A stretch of 64,000 bases of DNA. Source: an uncultured Muribaculaceae bacterium (GTDB taxonomy: Bacteria > Bacteroidota > Bacteroidia > Bacteroidales > Muribaculaceae). Position 1 is the stretch's first letter, and each line of letters opens with the position of its first letter. Made by a program: the position numbers and the translations under genes. Positions 8,080 to 16,014 of this stretch are shown here, one piece after another. The notes beneath the pieces were generated by a model. It was not told the DNA's origin. It was given only the letters and a program-made list of their open reading frames with translations, and searched no databases. Location: the NCBI GenBank assembly GCA_910577355.1, contig CAJTMY010000011.1:1-64000 (forward strand). Direction: 5' to 3'.

Positions 8080-9243
8080 TTAATGTTTGTTATTAAGGTT
8101 GAAATACCAGGGATGGTCGATGGCGCGTACAATGCCGTCGGTACCCTGGAAGCCGTCGATGCGCGATGCACTCAACGGAGAGTAGAGATAGTCGGGCGAC
8201 CCGGGGTCGAGGCTGTTGCGCTTCACCCTGCCCGAGGAGTGCACATATCGTGCGTTGGAATCATAAAGACCTACATGTGTCACACGGCCGGTATCTTTGT
8301 TGCCGAAGAAAAGCAGGTCGGCGGCGCGGAAGCTGTCGGTGGCCATGCCGTCCATGCGCTTGCCGGTGAGGGCCTGCTGTGAGGCGTCGCGGCGCAGTAT
8401 GAGGCCGTTGCTGAGGTAGCTTACCTTTACAAGCCCGGAGCAGTCGACGCTCTTGACCGATGTGCCGCCCCAAAGATACGGCGAGCCCTCGAGCGAATAT
8501 GCTGTATCGAGAATCTTCTGCGCGTCGAAAGGCTGACCGGCCCATTCGGCTATCGGTTGCAGGGCAGCCATGTCGGCCCAACCGCGGCGGCCGTCGGGCA
8601 GGGTTATCTCAACACGTCCGTCGGAAAGGGTGGCCGGATCGGCTTCGACAATCGCACCGAGCACAAGGTCGGTGACCACATCGCGCGGGCCGCGGGCCGT
8701 GGGTGTGGTGTATGCGCGGGTCTGCCACAGCTCTTTCACAACATAACGGTTATCGGACGAGCGCCATGCATCGGCCCGTTCCTTGCTCACAGGCTGCACG
8801 GAACTGTCGGGCGACCAGGCTATGTAGCCGTCGGGGGTCTGCACGCGCCACCATCCGCCCTTATATTCGAGCAGGCGCACGGGAGTACCCATCACGGCCT
8901 GCGAGGCTGTCTCGGCGGCATGTGAGCCGCGTGTGCGGAGTGTCACCACAGGTATGCACACCAGAGCGGTGGAATCGGAGGGATATACATAGAGAGAGTC
9001 CACAAAGTCGATGCCCGCATCGCGCAGCGACTCCACAAGTAGATCGTGAGCACGCTGCTCGGATGTGACACCGCGCACCACTGTGTGCCCGTCGGCATCT
9101 TTGGCCGATGTCACTTCGAGCACGGCCTGTCGCGAATCGGGATAATGCTGTTTTTTCACTGCGGCCACAGCGTCATCTATCGTATCGGCTCCTGCGGCCA
9201 ATATCGCCGACAGGGCAAAGGCGGTTATTGCAATGCGTTTCAT
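8080..9243 (-). CDS. SH3-domain NlpC/P60 peptidoglycan endopeptidase
   Basis: 387 aa with a signal peptide (residues 1-19). It has two bacterial SH3-like segments, around 115-150 (GTPVRLLEYKGGWWRVQTPDG) and 170-230 (ITLPDGRRGWADMAALQP). A C-terminal NlpC/P60 domain follows, with catalytic Cys268 (SVDCSGL), His323 (THVGLY) and His335 (YVHSSG). This layout matches gamma-D-glutamyl-L-diamino-acid endopeptidases, which cut murein stem peptides to L-Ala-gamma-D-Glu, the substrate of the epimerase encoded 16 bp downstream. The start overlaps the stop of the transglutaminase-like gene by 4 bp (ATGA). Confidence 0.92.
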   Translation of the reverse strand: MKRIAITAFALSAILAAGADTIDDAVAAVKKQHYPDSRQAVLEVTSAKDADGHTVVRGVTSEQRAHDLLVESLRDAGIDFVDSLYVYPSDSTALVCIPVVTLRTRGSHAAETASQAVMGTPVRLLEYKGGWWRVQTPDGYIAWSPDSSVQPVSKERADAWRSSDNRYVVKELWQTRAYTTPTARGPRDVVTDLVLGAIVEADPATLSDGRVEITLPDGRRGWADMAALQPIAEWAGQPFDAQKILDTAYSLEGSPYLWGGTSVKSVDCSGLVKVSYLSNGLILRRDASQQALTGKRMDGMATDSFRAADLLFFGNKDTGRVTHVGLYDSNARYVHSSGRVKRNSLDPGSPDYLYSPLSASRIDGFQGTDGIVRAIDHPWYFNLNNKH

Positions 9244-10577
9244 TTTTTCTTCTTGGCTACGGGGGTTACAGATATGAGTTCAAGGCGACGGCTCCATGCA
9301 GGGTAGAAAAGGTTGCCGTGCAGGCATTCCACCTCGCCCATCTGGGCATCGACCGTCTCGGAGCGCACATACTGCTTGCGGGGAAAGAAATCCTTGCACA
9401 CGCCTTTGTTGGCGGCAAAACGGTGTGCGTCCATGCCGTGCGAGTAGAATCCACGGATATCGGGATCGTCGGAGCCGGTATAGCGGCCAAACGACACGTC
9501 AACGGGCACCCAGCCCACTCCTTCAAAGTACACCTCGGCCCAGTCGTGCAGATTTTTCTCGCCCGGATGCAGCATCCAGCCGCTCTCCCAACGGGCGGGA
9601 ACGCCAAGGCTGCGCATCAGCGATATGTACATGAGCGATACCTGACCGCAGTCGCCGTGTCCCTGCTCCATCACATACTGCGGTATGCAGGGTATGGTAC
9701 TGTACTCGCGCGCTCCGGCCCAGGGATAATGCTGTATGATATAGTCGAATACAAGCTCGCTCTGGCGGAATGGATTTGTCTCGTCGCCCACGATGGCATG
9801 CGCGAGCGAATCGAGAGGGATAATATGCGGCGCCTCCATGGCGGTATATTCCTTGTAGAGCTTGCTCTTTTTGTTGTACGGTTTCATGCGGGCGAGTATC
9901 TCGTCGGCCGGGAAGTATTCACCTTCAGTGACAAATTCGGCCACATACTCGAAATGTGCGGTGTCGCCGGGCTGCGGGGCGAGACCGTGAAAACAGATGG
10001 TGTTGTGATCCGACTTGCCGTCGCTCATCACGTATTGCGAGGGCGAGGCATTGAGGAGCTTGAAGCTGTGCTGCCGCTGTGTCTTCATGGGCACAGGCAT
10101 CCATACGCTCAGCAATTCGCCGTCGATGGCGCTGTTGTATGGCACGTCGATACTGAATCGATACACCACCTTATGAGCCGCGCCCGTGGGATTCTTGCCC
10201 TCGCGCTGGCGCAGCACGGAGTCGACATAACTGATGCGTGCCGTCGATGCCTGAGAGCCGCGATGCTTCCAGCCGCCGTTGGTGGCCGGATTGAGGAGCT
10301 TCATGTTGCCGGGGGCTTTGCGGAAAACGCGCTCCACGCCGTCAAACATCAGTGTCTCGACGTATTTCTTATCTATATATTCGCGCAGTTGCTCGCGCGT
10401 GAACGACGGGTCTTTTTCCTTGATAAGTTCATAAAACTCGTCTACGGTGTACGGGAAGTCGGCACGTGTACGTTGCATTATGGCCTGTGCCGAATCGGCC
10501 TCGAGCCAACGCGGCGTCGATGCCGGAGCCGTAAGTGCTCCGAACGCAAGAGACAGCGCCAATAGTTGTTTCAGCAT
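9240..10577 (-). CDS. Secreted transglutaminase-like cysteine protease domain protein
   Basis: 445 aa with a signal peptide (residues 1-19). The Transglut_core domain is at about 270-375: Cys310 in GHGDCGQVSLMYISLMRS, His344 in NLHDWAEVYFEG and Asp360 in WVPVDVSF, a complete triad. The N-terminal ~260 residues are unassigned, beta-rich, and typical of large secreted Bacteroidota relatives. It is first or second in a minus-strand operon with the NlpC/P60 hydrolase (ATGA overlap) and the epimerase, so a role in peptide or peptidoglycan breakdown is plausible but inferred. Confidence 0.88.
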   Translation of the reverse strand: MLKQLLALSLAFGALTAPASTPRWLEADSAQAIMQRTRADFPYTVDEFYELIKEKDPSFTREQLREYIDKKYVETLMFDGVERVFRKAPGNMKLLNPATNGGWKHRGSQASTARISYVDSVLRQREGKNPTGAAHKVVYRFSIDVPYNSAIDGELLSVWMPVPMKTQRQHSFKLLNASPSQYVMSDGKSDHNTICFHGLAPQPGDTAHFEYVAEFVTEGEYFPADEILARMKPYNKKSKLYKEYTAMEAPHIIPLDSLAHAIVGDETNPFRQSELVFDYIIQHYPWAGAREYSTIPCIPQYVMEQGHGDCGQVSLMYISLMRSLGVPARWESGWMLHPGEKNLHDWAEVYFEGVGWVPVDVSFGRYTGSDDPDIRGFYSHGMDAHRFAANKGVCKDFFPRKQYVRSETVDAQMGEVECLHGNLFYPAWSRRLELISVTPVAKKKK

Positions 10578-10608
10578 AGATGATATGGTTGTAAGGTAAT
10601 TTATTGAT

Positions 10609-11271
10609 TTAAGGTCGTTCGAAGTATATGTCGCCGAAGAAGTCGGGACGGTGGAAGTCGGGCTTCTCGGTGAGTATGGGGTTCCACGACAGATAATGCG
10701 GCTCGGATGTGGCCGAGGCGCACTTGTAGAAGTTGCCCCGTACCTTTTCGGGCATGTTGTCTGCGTCGAGGCCTATCAGCGACAACGGAATAGCCACAAG
10801 AAGATTCCACGTGAACAGCCCTTCGATCTCCCGGAACGGCCTTGTGCCGCACGATGCGTAGCGGCGCACTGTGGCCAACTGTCCGGCATCAAGGCGCGTG
10901 GGCTGCGGGCGCACCATGCGGTGCGAGGCGTTGATGGCTCCGATGCAGTTGAACTCGAAGTTCCAATATTCGCCGCCGGGCTGAGGCTCAACAAAAAATT
11001 CGACACAGGAGTCCTCGCTCACAGGCGATTGGTTATCGCTGTTTTCGGCGCGCAGATAATTGCAGCGCACCAGAAAGTCGATGTACAGATGTGTCCGGGA
11101 ATATGCAGTCGAGAACGAGGCCATGGGGCGGTATGATGACACCTCGGGCCAGTCTACATGCGAGATATCACCGCGGGCTCCCTTGTCGTCGAGCAGAGCT
11201 ATTATGGCGTCGGTCTCGGTGATGGCGTCAAGGGTGTCGATGCGTGGTATTATGAGTTGTGCGGGATTCAT
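10609..11271 (-). CDS. Carbohydrate-binding family 9-like protein
   Basis: 220 aa with no signal peptide. It shows the CBM9-like pattern of stand-alone Bacteroidota proteins: STAYSRTHLYIDFLVRCNYL, then DSCVEFFVEPQPGGEYWNFE and the late SWNPILTEKPDFHRPDFFG. Ligand residues cannot be named from the sequence. It lies between the LysE exporter and the transglutaminase-like gene with short gaps (7 and 31 bp) and is probably co-transcribed. The role within a peptide-salvage block is unclear; it may act on amino-sugar-containing ligands, which is speculation. Confidence 0.82.
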   Translation of the reverse strand: MNPAQLIIPRIDTLDAITETDAIIALLDDKGARGDISHVDWPEVSSYRPMASFSTAYSRTHLYIDFLVRCNYLRAENSDNQSPVSEDSCVEFFVEPQPGGEYWNFEFNCIGAINASHRMVRPQPTRLDAGQLATVRRYASCGTRPFREIEGLFTWNLLVAIPLSLIGLDADNMPEKVRGNFYKCASATSEPHYLSWNPILTEKPDFHRPDFFGDIYFERP

Positions 11272-11278
11272 GATCGTC

Positions 11279-11920
11279 TTATATTATATCTTTGAGAGCC
11301 ATGGTGATGCCGAATACGGCCATGACAAAAAGAATTACTGAGATTATGCGGTTGACCAGCCACAGCGAGCGTACGTTGACTCGACGGCGCAAACGGTTGA
11401 CAAGCCATGTCACACCGTACCACCACAGCAACGCTCCACCCAGGATACATACGTATACAAAGATGTAATGATGTACTCCGAAATCGGGCAGGATGATACA
11501 GAAGCGGGCGAAAAGACCTACTATGAAGAATAGTATGAGCGGATTTGAAAATGTGAACAGAAAACCTGTGACAAAGTCTGTCCAGTAATTGGTGGGAGAA
11601 GCCGACTCCACGCTTTTAAGCGAACGGGTGGGATTTTTCCTGAAAAGATACGCCGCAAAAATAGCAAGTACCACTCCGCCACCAAGCTGAAGCCACAGCT
11701 GCTGTTTCTCGATAAAATCTGTCACAAAACTCAGACCGAGGCCTGCCAGCAGACAGTATATGAGGTCGCTGAGAGCAGCACCCATACCGGTGAACATCGC
11801 CGGCCAACGCCCTTTGCTGAGAGTGCGCTGTATTATCAGCATGCCGATAGGACCCATCGGCGCCGATATCAACGCTCCGATGGCTACGCCGCGTGGTAAT
11901 ATATAAAGCAGTTGCTCCAT
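11279..11920 (-). CDS. LysE-family amino-acid/small-molecule exporter
   Basis: 213 aa with about six transmembrane segments. The N-terminal motif GALISAPMGPIGMLIIQRTLSKGRWPAMFTG is the LysE/RhtB signature region (shown here in two parts: SAPMGPIGMLIIQ and RTLSKGRWPAMFTGMGA). ATG 11920 is preferred to a TTG three codons upstream. As the first gene of the minus-strand block it may export excess amino acids released by the downstream peptide-handling enzymes; that link is inference. Confidence 0.88.
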   Translation of the reverse strand: MEQLLYILPRGVAIGALISAPMGPIGMLIIQRTLSKGRWPAMFTGMGAALSDLIYCLLAGLGLSFVTDFIEKQQLWLQLGGGVVLAIFAAYLFRKNPTRSLKSVESASPTNYWTDFVTGFLFTFSNPLILFFIVGLFARFCIILPDFGVHHYIFVYVCILGGALLWWYGVTWLVNRLRRRVNVRSLWLVNRIISVILFVMAVFGITMALKDII

Positions 11921-12011
11921 TTTGAACAAGCAAATTTAGCTAATTACCCTGAATTCTGCAAATTTTTCATGTTTGCCGCTCCGTAAGCGCCCTACATTGC
12001 GTCATTATCAC

Positions 12012-12019
12012 TATCTTTG
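12012..12019 (+). promoter_or_regulatory. -7 promoter box TATCTTTG
   Basis: A match to TAnnTTTG followed by C, 26 bp upstream of the SGNH esterase ATG in the divergent gap with the LysE operon. Confidence 0.6.
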
Positions 12020-12045
12020 CAACGGCAAACCACCACAATTATCAC

Positions 12046-13140
12046 ATGAAGCATATCATCCCCCTATTCCTCGCCATGACCTTGTCTCCGGCGATATCGG
12101 CCATAAAGCCATCCGAGATGGCCGCCCACGACGCCTCGGCGCTGCCGCTGCTCGGCACTCTCGCACCCGACGCATCAAAAGCCTATTCCCGGCTGCCCGA
12201 CTCCCTGGAGTCGCAGGTACGGCCCGACCTATGGAGTCTCGGCAAGAACTCGGCAGGACTGGCGGTGCGCTTCCGCAGCGACGCCTCGGCCATCGGGGCA
12301 CGATGGAAGTCGACCAACAGGTTCAGCATGAACCACATGACCGCCGCCGGCATACGCGGTCTCGACCTGTATGTGCTTGACGCCGACTCGGCGTGGACGC
12401 CCGTGTCGTCGGCCCGGCCGTCGATGTCGTCGCACAACAACGCATCGTGCATAATGGAGAACATGGAGCCGCGGATGCACGAATACATGCTGTATCTGTC
12501 GCTATACGACGGGGTGGACTCGCTGTATATCCTCACCGATTCCGCCGCCCGCGTGCTGCCGCCCGACATCGACCTTCCGCGCCGGCACAGGCCCATGGTG
12601 ATGTACGGCACCAGCATATTGCAGGGCGGCTGCGCATCGCGTCCCGGCATGGTGCACACGTCGATTCTCGGCCGTATGTTCAACCGCGAGGTGATCAATC
12701 TGGGATTCAGCGGCAATGCGCGTCTCGACCCCGAGATAGCGCGTCTGATGGCCGTCTGCGATGCATCGGTATATGTGCTCGACATGCTGCCCAACTGCAC
12801 CGCCGAGATTCTCGAGGAGCGCCTTGAGCCGTTCATGGCCATACTGCGCGCGGCGCATCCCGACACGCCCGTGCTGCTTGTCGAAAGCCCGATGTTTCCG
12901 GCTGAGCGGTTCAACAGCGAAGTACGCACCACACTCACACACAAAAACGATGTTCTGCGCGGCATATACCGACGTCTCGCCGACGACGATCCGAACCTAT
13001 ACTACATGAGTTCCGACCATGTGCTCGACGACGTAGAGGCAACGGTCGACAATTATCATTACACCGACCTCGGCTTCAGCAAGTTTGCCGAAGCGATGAG
13101 GCCGGTGCTTGAGACTATTGTCGGGCCTGCCGGACGCTGA
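12046..13140 (+). CDS. Secreted SGNH esterase with GxDLY N-terminal domain
   Basis: 364 aa with a signal peptide (residues 1-18). An N-terminal beta-sandwich contains the namesake GLDLY motif at about 105-109. The catalytic SGNH domain starts at PMVMYGTSILQGG (nucleophile Ser in GTS), continues with NLGFSGNARLDPE (oxyanion Gly and Asn), and ends with DNYHYTDLGF (Asp/His region). The family comprises acyl esterases of carbohydrate or glycoprotein substrates. It is convergent with nagA, with only 3 bp between stops, and no terminator fits between them. Confidence 0.88.
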   Translation: MKHIIPLFLAMTLSPAISAIKPSEMAAHDASALPLLGTLAPDASKAYSRLPDSLESQVRPDLWSLGKNSAGLAVRFRSDASAIGARWKSTNRFSMNHMTAAGIRGLDLYVLDADSAWTPVSSARPSMSSHNNASCIMENMEPRMHEYMLYLSLYDGVDSLYILTDSAARVLPPDIDLPRRHRPMVMYGTSILQGGCASRPGMVHTSILGRMFNREVINLGFSGNARLDPEIARLMAVCDASVYVLDMLPNCTAEILEERLEPFMAILRAAHPDTPVLLVESPMFPAERFNSEVRTTLTHKNDVLRGIYRRLADDDPNLYYMSSDHVLDDVEATVDNYHYTDLGFSKFAEAMRPVLETIVGPAGR

Positions 13141-13143
13141 GCA

Positions 13144-14307
13144 TCACGCCCCGGCAGTGAGATCCACCTCCTCGCCCATCATCAACACGTGGGTGAGGTT
13201 GAGATTCTTGTCCATTATCATGATGTCGGCGTCCTTGCCGGCCATAAGGCTTCCCTTGCGGTCGAATATGCCCATCACCCTCGCGGGAGTCTCCGACGCC
13301 ATGCGCGACACCTCGGCGAGAGGCACGCCGGCATCATGCACATATGTACGTATCAGCCGGTCCATCGTGGCACAGCTGCCGGCTATGGCCGAATGGTCGG
13401 CAAGCATACATACCCCGTTGTATATCACCACACGCGGATCGAAAGCCTTGTCGGTATCCGACGCCGAGCAGGCCTGCGCGTCGGTCACGAGGCATATATG
13501 TCCGGCTCCTTTTATCTTATACAGCAGCCTGAGCATAGGCGCAGGCACATGTATGCCGTCGGCTATCACCTCCACATCAAAGTCGTCGATGAGCAATACT
13601 CCTTCCACGGTGCCTTCGTGTTTGTACGGGCCCACCTTATGCGATGTGGTCATGGCATTGAAGAAGTGCGTGGCCAGCGAGAATCCGGCATTGAAGCCGT
13701 CCTCCACCTGCGCGGCCGTGGCGGCGGTATGGGCCAGACCGGCGACAACACCCTTCGAGCTCATATAGGAGGCAAACTCGAGCGCGCCGGGCAGCTCGGG
13801 GGAGGCATCCCAGCGCCGTATGCACGGATGCGCCTCCACAAATCCGCGATACTCCCCGCTGTCGGGCATATGTATATTCTCGGGGATCTGGCCGCCGGCC
13901 ATGCCGGGAGCGAAATACGGGCCCTCGAAGTGCAGACCTATGATGCCGCTGCGGGGATCGGACATAAGCTCGTCGCACACGCGAGCTGCACGATGCATCG
14001 ACTCGACTGTCGACGATGCCATCGTAGGCAGTATAGAAGTGGTGCCGTGGCGGCGATGCGCTTCGGCAGCTGTCACAAATGCCTCACGTGTGGCCTCCAT
14101 GAAGTCGGCGCCTCCGCCACCATGCACATGCAGGTCGATGCCGCCGGGCATCACATAACCGCCACAAGCATCTATGACGTTATCGGCAAAACACTCATCG
14201 CCTGTCATTATGTTTTTGATTTTGGAATCCTCGATCAGTACCGATGCATTCCCGAGCCACTTTCCGGAGGGCATCAGCACGTTGCCGTTGATAATCTGTG
14301 TAGTCAT
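13144..14307 (-). CDS. nagA: N-acetylglucosamine-6-phosphate deacetylase
   Basis: 387 aa, a full-length amidohydrolase. Metal and catalytic motifs are visible: GGIDLHVHGGGGADFME near residue 57, the metal-binding Glu in GLHFEGPYFAPG, His in AGLAHTAATAAQ, and catalytic Asp in CLVTDAQACSAS. It converts GlcNAc-6-P to GlcN-6-P in amino-sugar catabolism and cell-wall recycling, which fits the murein-salvage genes nearby. It has its own promoter (TATATTTG, 25 bp upstream) divergent from rplS. No nagB or transporter is adjacent. Confidence 0.95.
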   Translation of the reverse strand: MTTQIINGNVLMPSGKWLGNASVLIEDSKIKNIMTGDECFADNVIDACGGYVMPGGIDLHVHGGGGADFMEATREAFVTAAEAHRRHGTTSILPTMASSTVESMHRAARVCDELMSDPRSGIIGLHFEGPYFAPGMAGGQIPENIHMPDSGEYRGFVEAHPCIRRWDASPELPGALEFASYMSSKGVVAGLAHTAATAAQVEDGFNAGFSLATHFFNAMTTSHKVGPYKHEGTVEGVLLIDDFDVEVIADGIHVPAPMLRLLYKIKGAGHICLVTDAQACSASDTDKAFDPRVVIYNGVCMLADHSAIAGSCATMDRLIRTYVHDAGVPLAEVSRMASETPARVMGIFDRKGSLMAGKDADIMIMDKNLNLTHVLMMGEEVDLTAGA

Positions 14308-14331
14308 TGTTTATAGTGTTAATTGCGTGTG

Positions 14332-14339
14332 CAAATATA
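14332..14339 (-). promoter_or_regulatory. -7 box of nagA (TATATTTG on the minus strand)
   Basis: A TAnnTTTG match 25 bp upstream of the nagA ATG. It lies beside the -33 element of the divergent rplS promoter, so the two promoters are packed within about 50 bp. Confidence 0.6.
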
Positions 14340-14347
14340 CGGAAAAA

Positions 14348-14379
14348 TTTGCCTGTGAACAAAAAAAACGCTACCTTTG
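14348..14379 (+). promoter_or_regulatory. rplS promoter: TTTG - 20 bp - TACCTTTG
   Basis: A textbook Bacteroidota promoter with -33 TTTG at 14348-14351 and -7 TACCTTTG at 14372-14379. The leader to the rplS ATG is about 75 nt. Confidence 0.75.
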
Positions 14380-14463
14380 CACCCGATAAGCGTAACCGCT
14401 GTCGGGACATGCCGCCCGGGAATGTTGCGTTCAATTTTAACATTTTAAATTTCAATATTTACA

Positions 14464-14820
14464 ATGGATCTGATTAAAGTTGCCGAAGAGGCATTTGCAA
14501 CGGGCAAGGAACATCCCCAGTTTGGCCCCGGCGACACCATCACAGTGGCTTACCGTATCAAGGAAGGCAACAAGGAACGTATTCAGCAGTATCGCGGCGT
14601 TGTGATACGCATCTCCGGCGAAGGCAAGAAAAAACGCTTCACCGTCCGCAAGATGAGCGACAACATCGGTGTTGAACGTATCTTTCCTATCGAATCGCCG
14701 TTCATCGACTCCATAACAGTCAACAAGTACGGCAAGGTTCGTCGCGCGAAGCTTTACTATCTCCGTGGCCTCACAGGTAAAAAGGCCCGTATCAAGGGGC
14801 GTCGCGTGGTATCGAAATAA
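14464..14820 (+). CDS. rplS: 50S ribosomal protein L19
   Basis: 118 aa, full length. Highly conserved L19 features are present: FGPGDTITVAYRIKEGNKER near the start, IQQYRGVVIRISGEG in the middle, the basic FTVRKMSDNIGVERIFPIES, and the C-terminal KLYYLRGLTGKKARIKGRR. It binds 23S rRNA at the subunit interface. It has its own strong promoter and a terminator directly after the stop, so it is monocistronic. Confidence 0.98.
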   Translation: MDLIKVAEEAFATGKEHPQFGPGDTITVAYRIKEGNKERIQQYRGVVIRISGEGKKKRFTVRKMSDNIGVERIFPIESPFIDSITVNKYGKVRRAKLYYLRGLTGKKARIKGRRVVSK

Positions 14821-14841
14821 GTCCACTCAAACAAGCCTTGA

Positions 14842-14867
14842 ATCCGCCCCAAAGGCGGATTTTTTTG
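14842..14867 (+). terminator. Rho-independent terminator of rplS
   Basis: Stem ATCCGCC / GGCGGAT with a CCAAA loop and seven T, ending 8 bp before the next start codon. Confidence 0.88.
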
Positions 14868-14875
14868 TTATCATC

Positions 14876-15877
14876 ATGACCGCAACCCGACAGTCGAACA
14901 TGGAGCTGCTGCGCATAATCAGCATGCTCATGGTACTCACCGTGCACGCCGACGGAGCCGCATTGGGATTGCCGGCCCTGCACGGCGACATAGCCGGCGC
15001 GTCGGCATACGACCTGTGGCGGCTCGCCATAGAATCCATAGCCATAATCGGTGTCAACTGCTTCACCATGATATCCGGCTACTTCGGCATAAACCTGCGG
15101 TGGCGCGGAGCGGCGGCATATCTGTTCCAATGCGCGTTCTACTCAGTTGGCATATACACTGCTCTGATGGTATTCTTCCCGTCCAGACTGTCATGGACGG
15201 GATGGGCCGAGAGCTGGCTTGTGCTCAGCCATACCGACCTATGGTACGTACCTGCATATTTCGGACTTATGCTGCTAAGCCCTATCCTAAATGCCGGCCT
15301 CGGGGCTCTCGGGCACAGACAATACACATGGCTGCTCGCAGTCTTCTCACTGTTCAACCTATGGTGCGGCTGGTGGTGGCAGGGCGCATTCAACCCCACG
15401 GGGTACACACTGATGCAGCTGATACTCATATACATGACAGCGCGATATATACGCCTGCACGTGCCACAACCGTCGATATCACGCCGACGTGGCATCATAG
15501 CCGCCGTATACATACTGTCGACATCCGGCATATTTGCGAGCTCGCTGTATATGGAGCCGCTGCGAGCGTTTGCCTACAACTCACCGCTTGTACTTATCTC
15601 AACCGTGAGCCTGTTCTTGATCTTCACCACCATTAATCTGCAGTCAAAGACAGTAAATCATGCCGCCCGATCGGCCTTCGCCGCATATCTGATACACAAG
15701 GCACCCCTCATATGGGGCAACCTGATGAAACCGGCCATGCAGCATCTGGAGTCAACACTGCCGGGTTGGCAGCTCGCACTTGCCGCTGCGGGCATCATAG
15801 CGTCATTCTATCTTCTGGCCATGGCCGTCGATCCGCTGCGCCGCACTCTCTCGCGTGCCCTGCTGGGCCGCGCCTGA
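14876..15877 (+). CDS. Membrane acyltransferase (acyltransferase family 3)
   Basis: 333 aa with about ten predicted transmembrane helices. The N-terminal RQSNMELLRIISMLMVLTVH carries the family's early Arg and the His (VH) following helix 1. Later motifs such as SHTDLWYVPAYFGLMLLSPIL, and AYLIHKAPLIW near the C-terminus, also fit. Members O-acylate extracytoplasmic glycans or lipids; the substrate is unknown. The only in-frame ATG near the terminator is at 14876; a longer frame would start inside rplS and is rejected. It may read through from rplS or use a promoter that I cannot see. Confidence 0.85.
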   Translation: MTATRQSNMELLRIISMLMVLTVHADGAALGLPALHGDIAGASAYDLWRLAIESIAIIGVNCFTMISGYFGINLRWRGAAAYLFQCAFYSVGIYTALMVFFPSRLSWTGWAESWLVLSHTDLWYVPAYFGLMLLSPILNAGLGALGHRQYTWLLAVFSLFNLWCGWWWQGAFNPTGYTLMQLILIYMTARYIRLHVPQPSISRRRGIIAAVYILSTSGIFASSLYMEPLRAFAYNSPLVLISTVSLFLIFTTINLQSKTVNHAARSAFAAYLIHKAPLIWGNLMKPAMQHLESTLPGWQLALAAAGIIASFYLLAMAVDPLRRTLSRALLGRA

Positions 15878-15931
15878 ATTTATTTTTATTATTGAACGCG
15901 CGCAAGGCTTGGCGGTGACAGTTTTTTTTCG

Positions 15932-15939
15932 TACCTTTG
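15932..15939 (+). promoter_or_regulatory. gyrA -7 promoter box TACCTTTG
   Basis: A TAnnTTTG match followed by C, 75 bp upstream of the gyrA ATG, preceded by a T-rich tract. Confidence 0.65.
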
Positions 15940-16014
15940 CTTGATTATTTGCGACAAGGACACCGCTCTTTATCCGATTGTCGCAGACGCTCAGTATAAC
16001 TATCTATCACAAAT

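Noticed and set aside
9108..10565. Long plus-strand ORF (485 aa) antisense to the transglutaminase-like gene
   Set aside because: A shadow frame of a real minus-strand gene with an intact catalytic triad; the composition is His/Arg-rich and random-looking.
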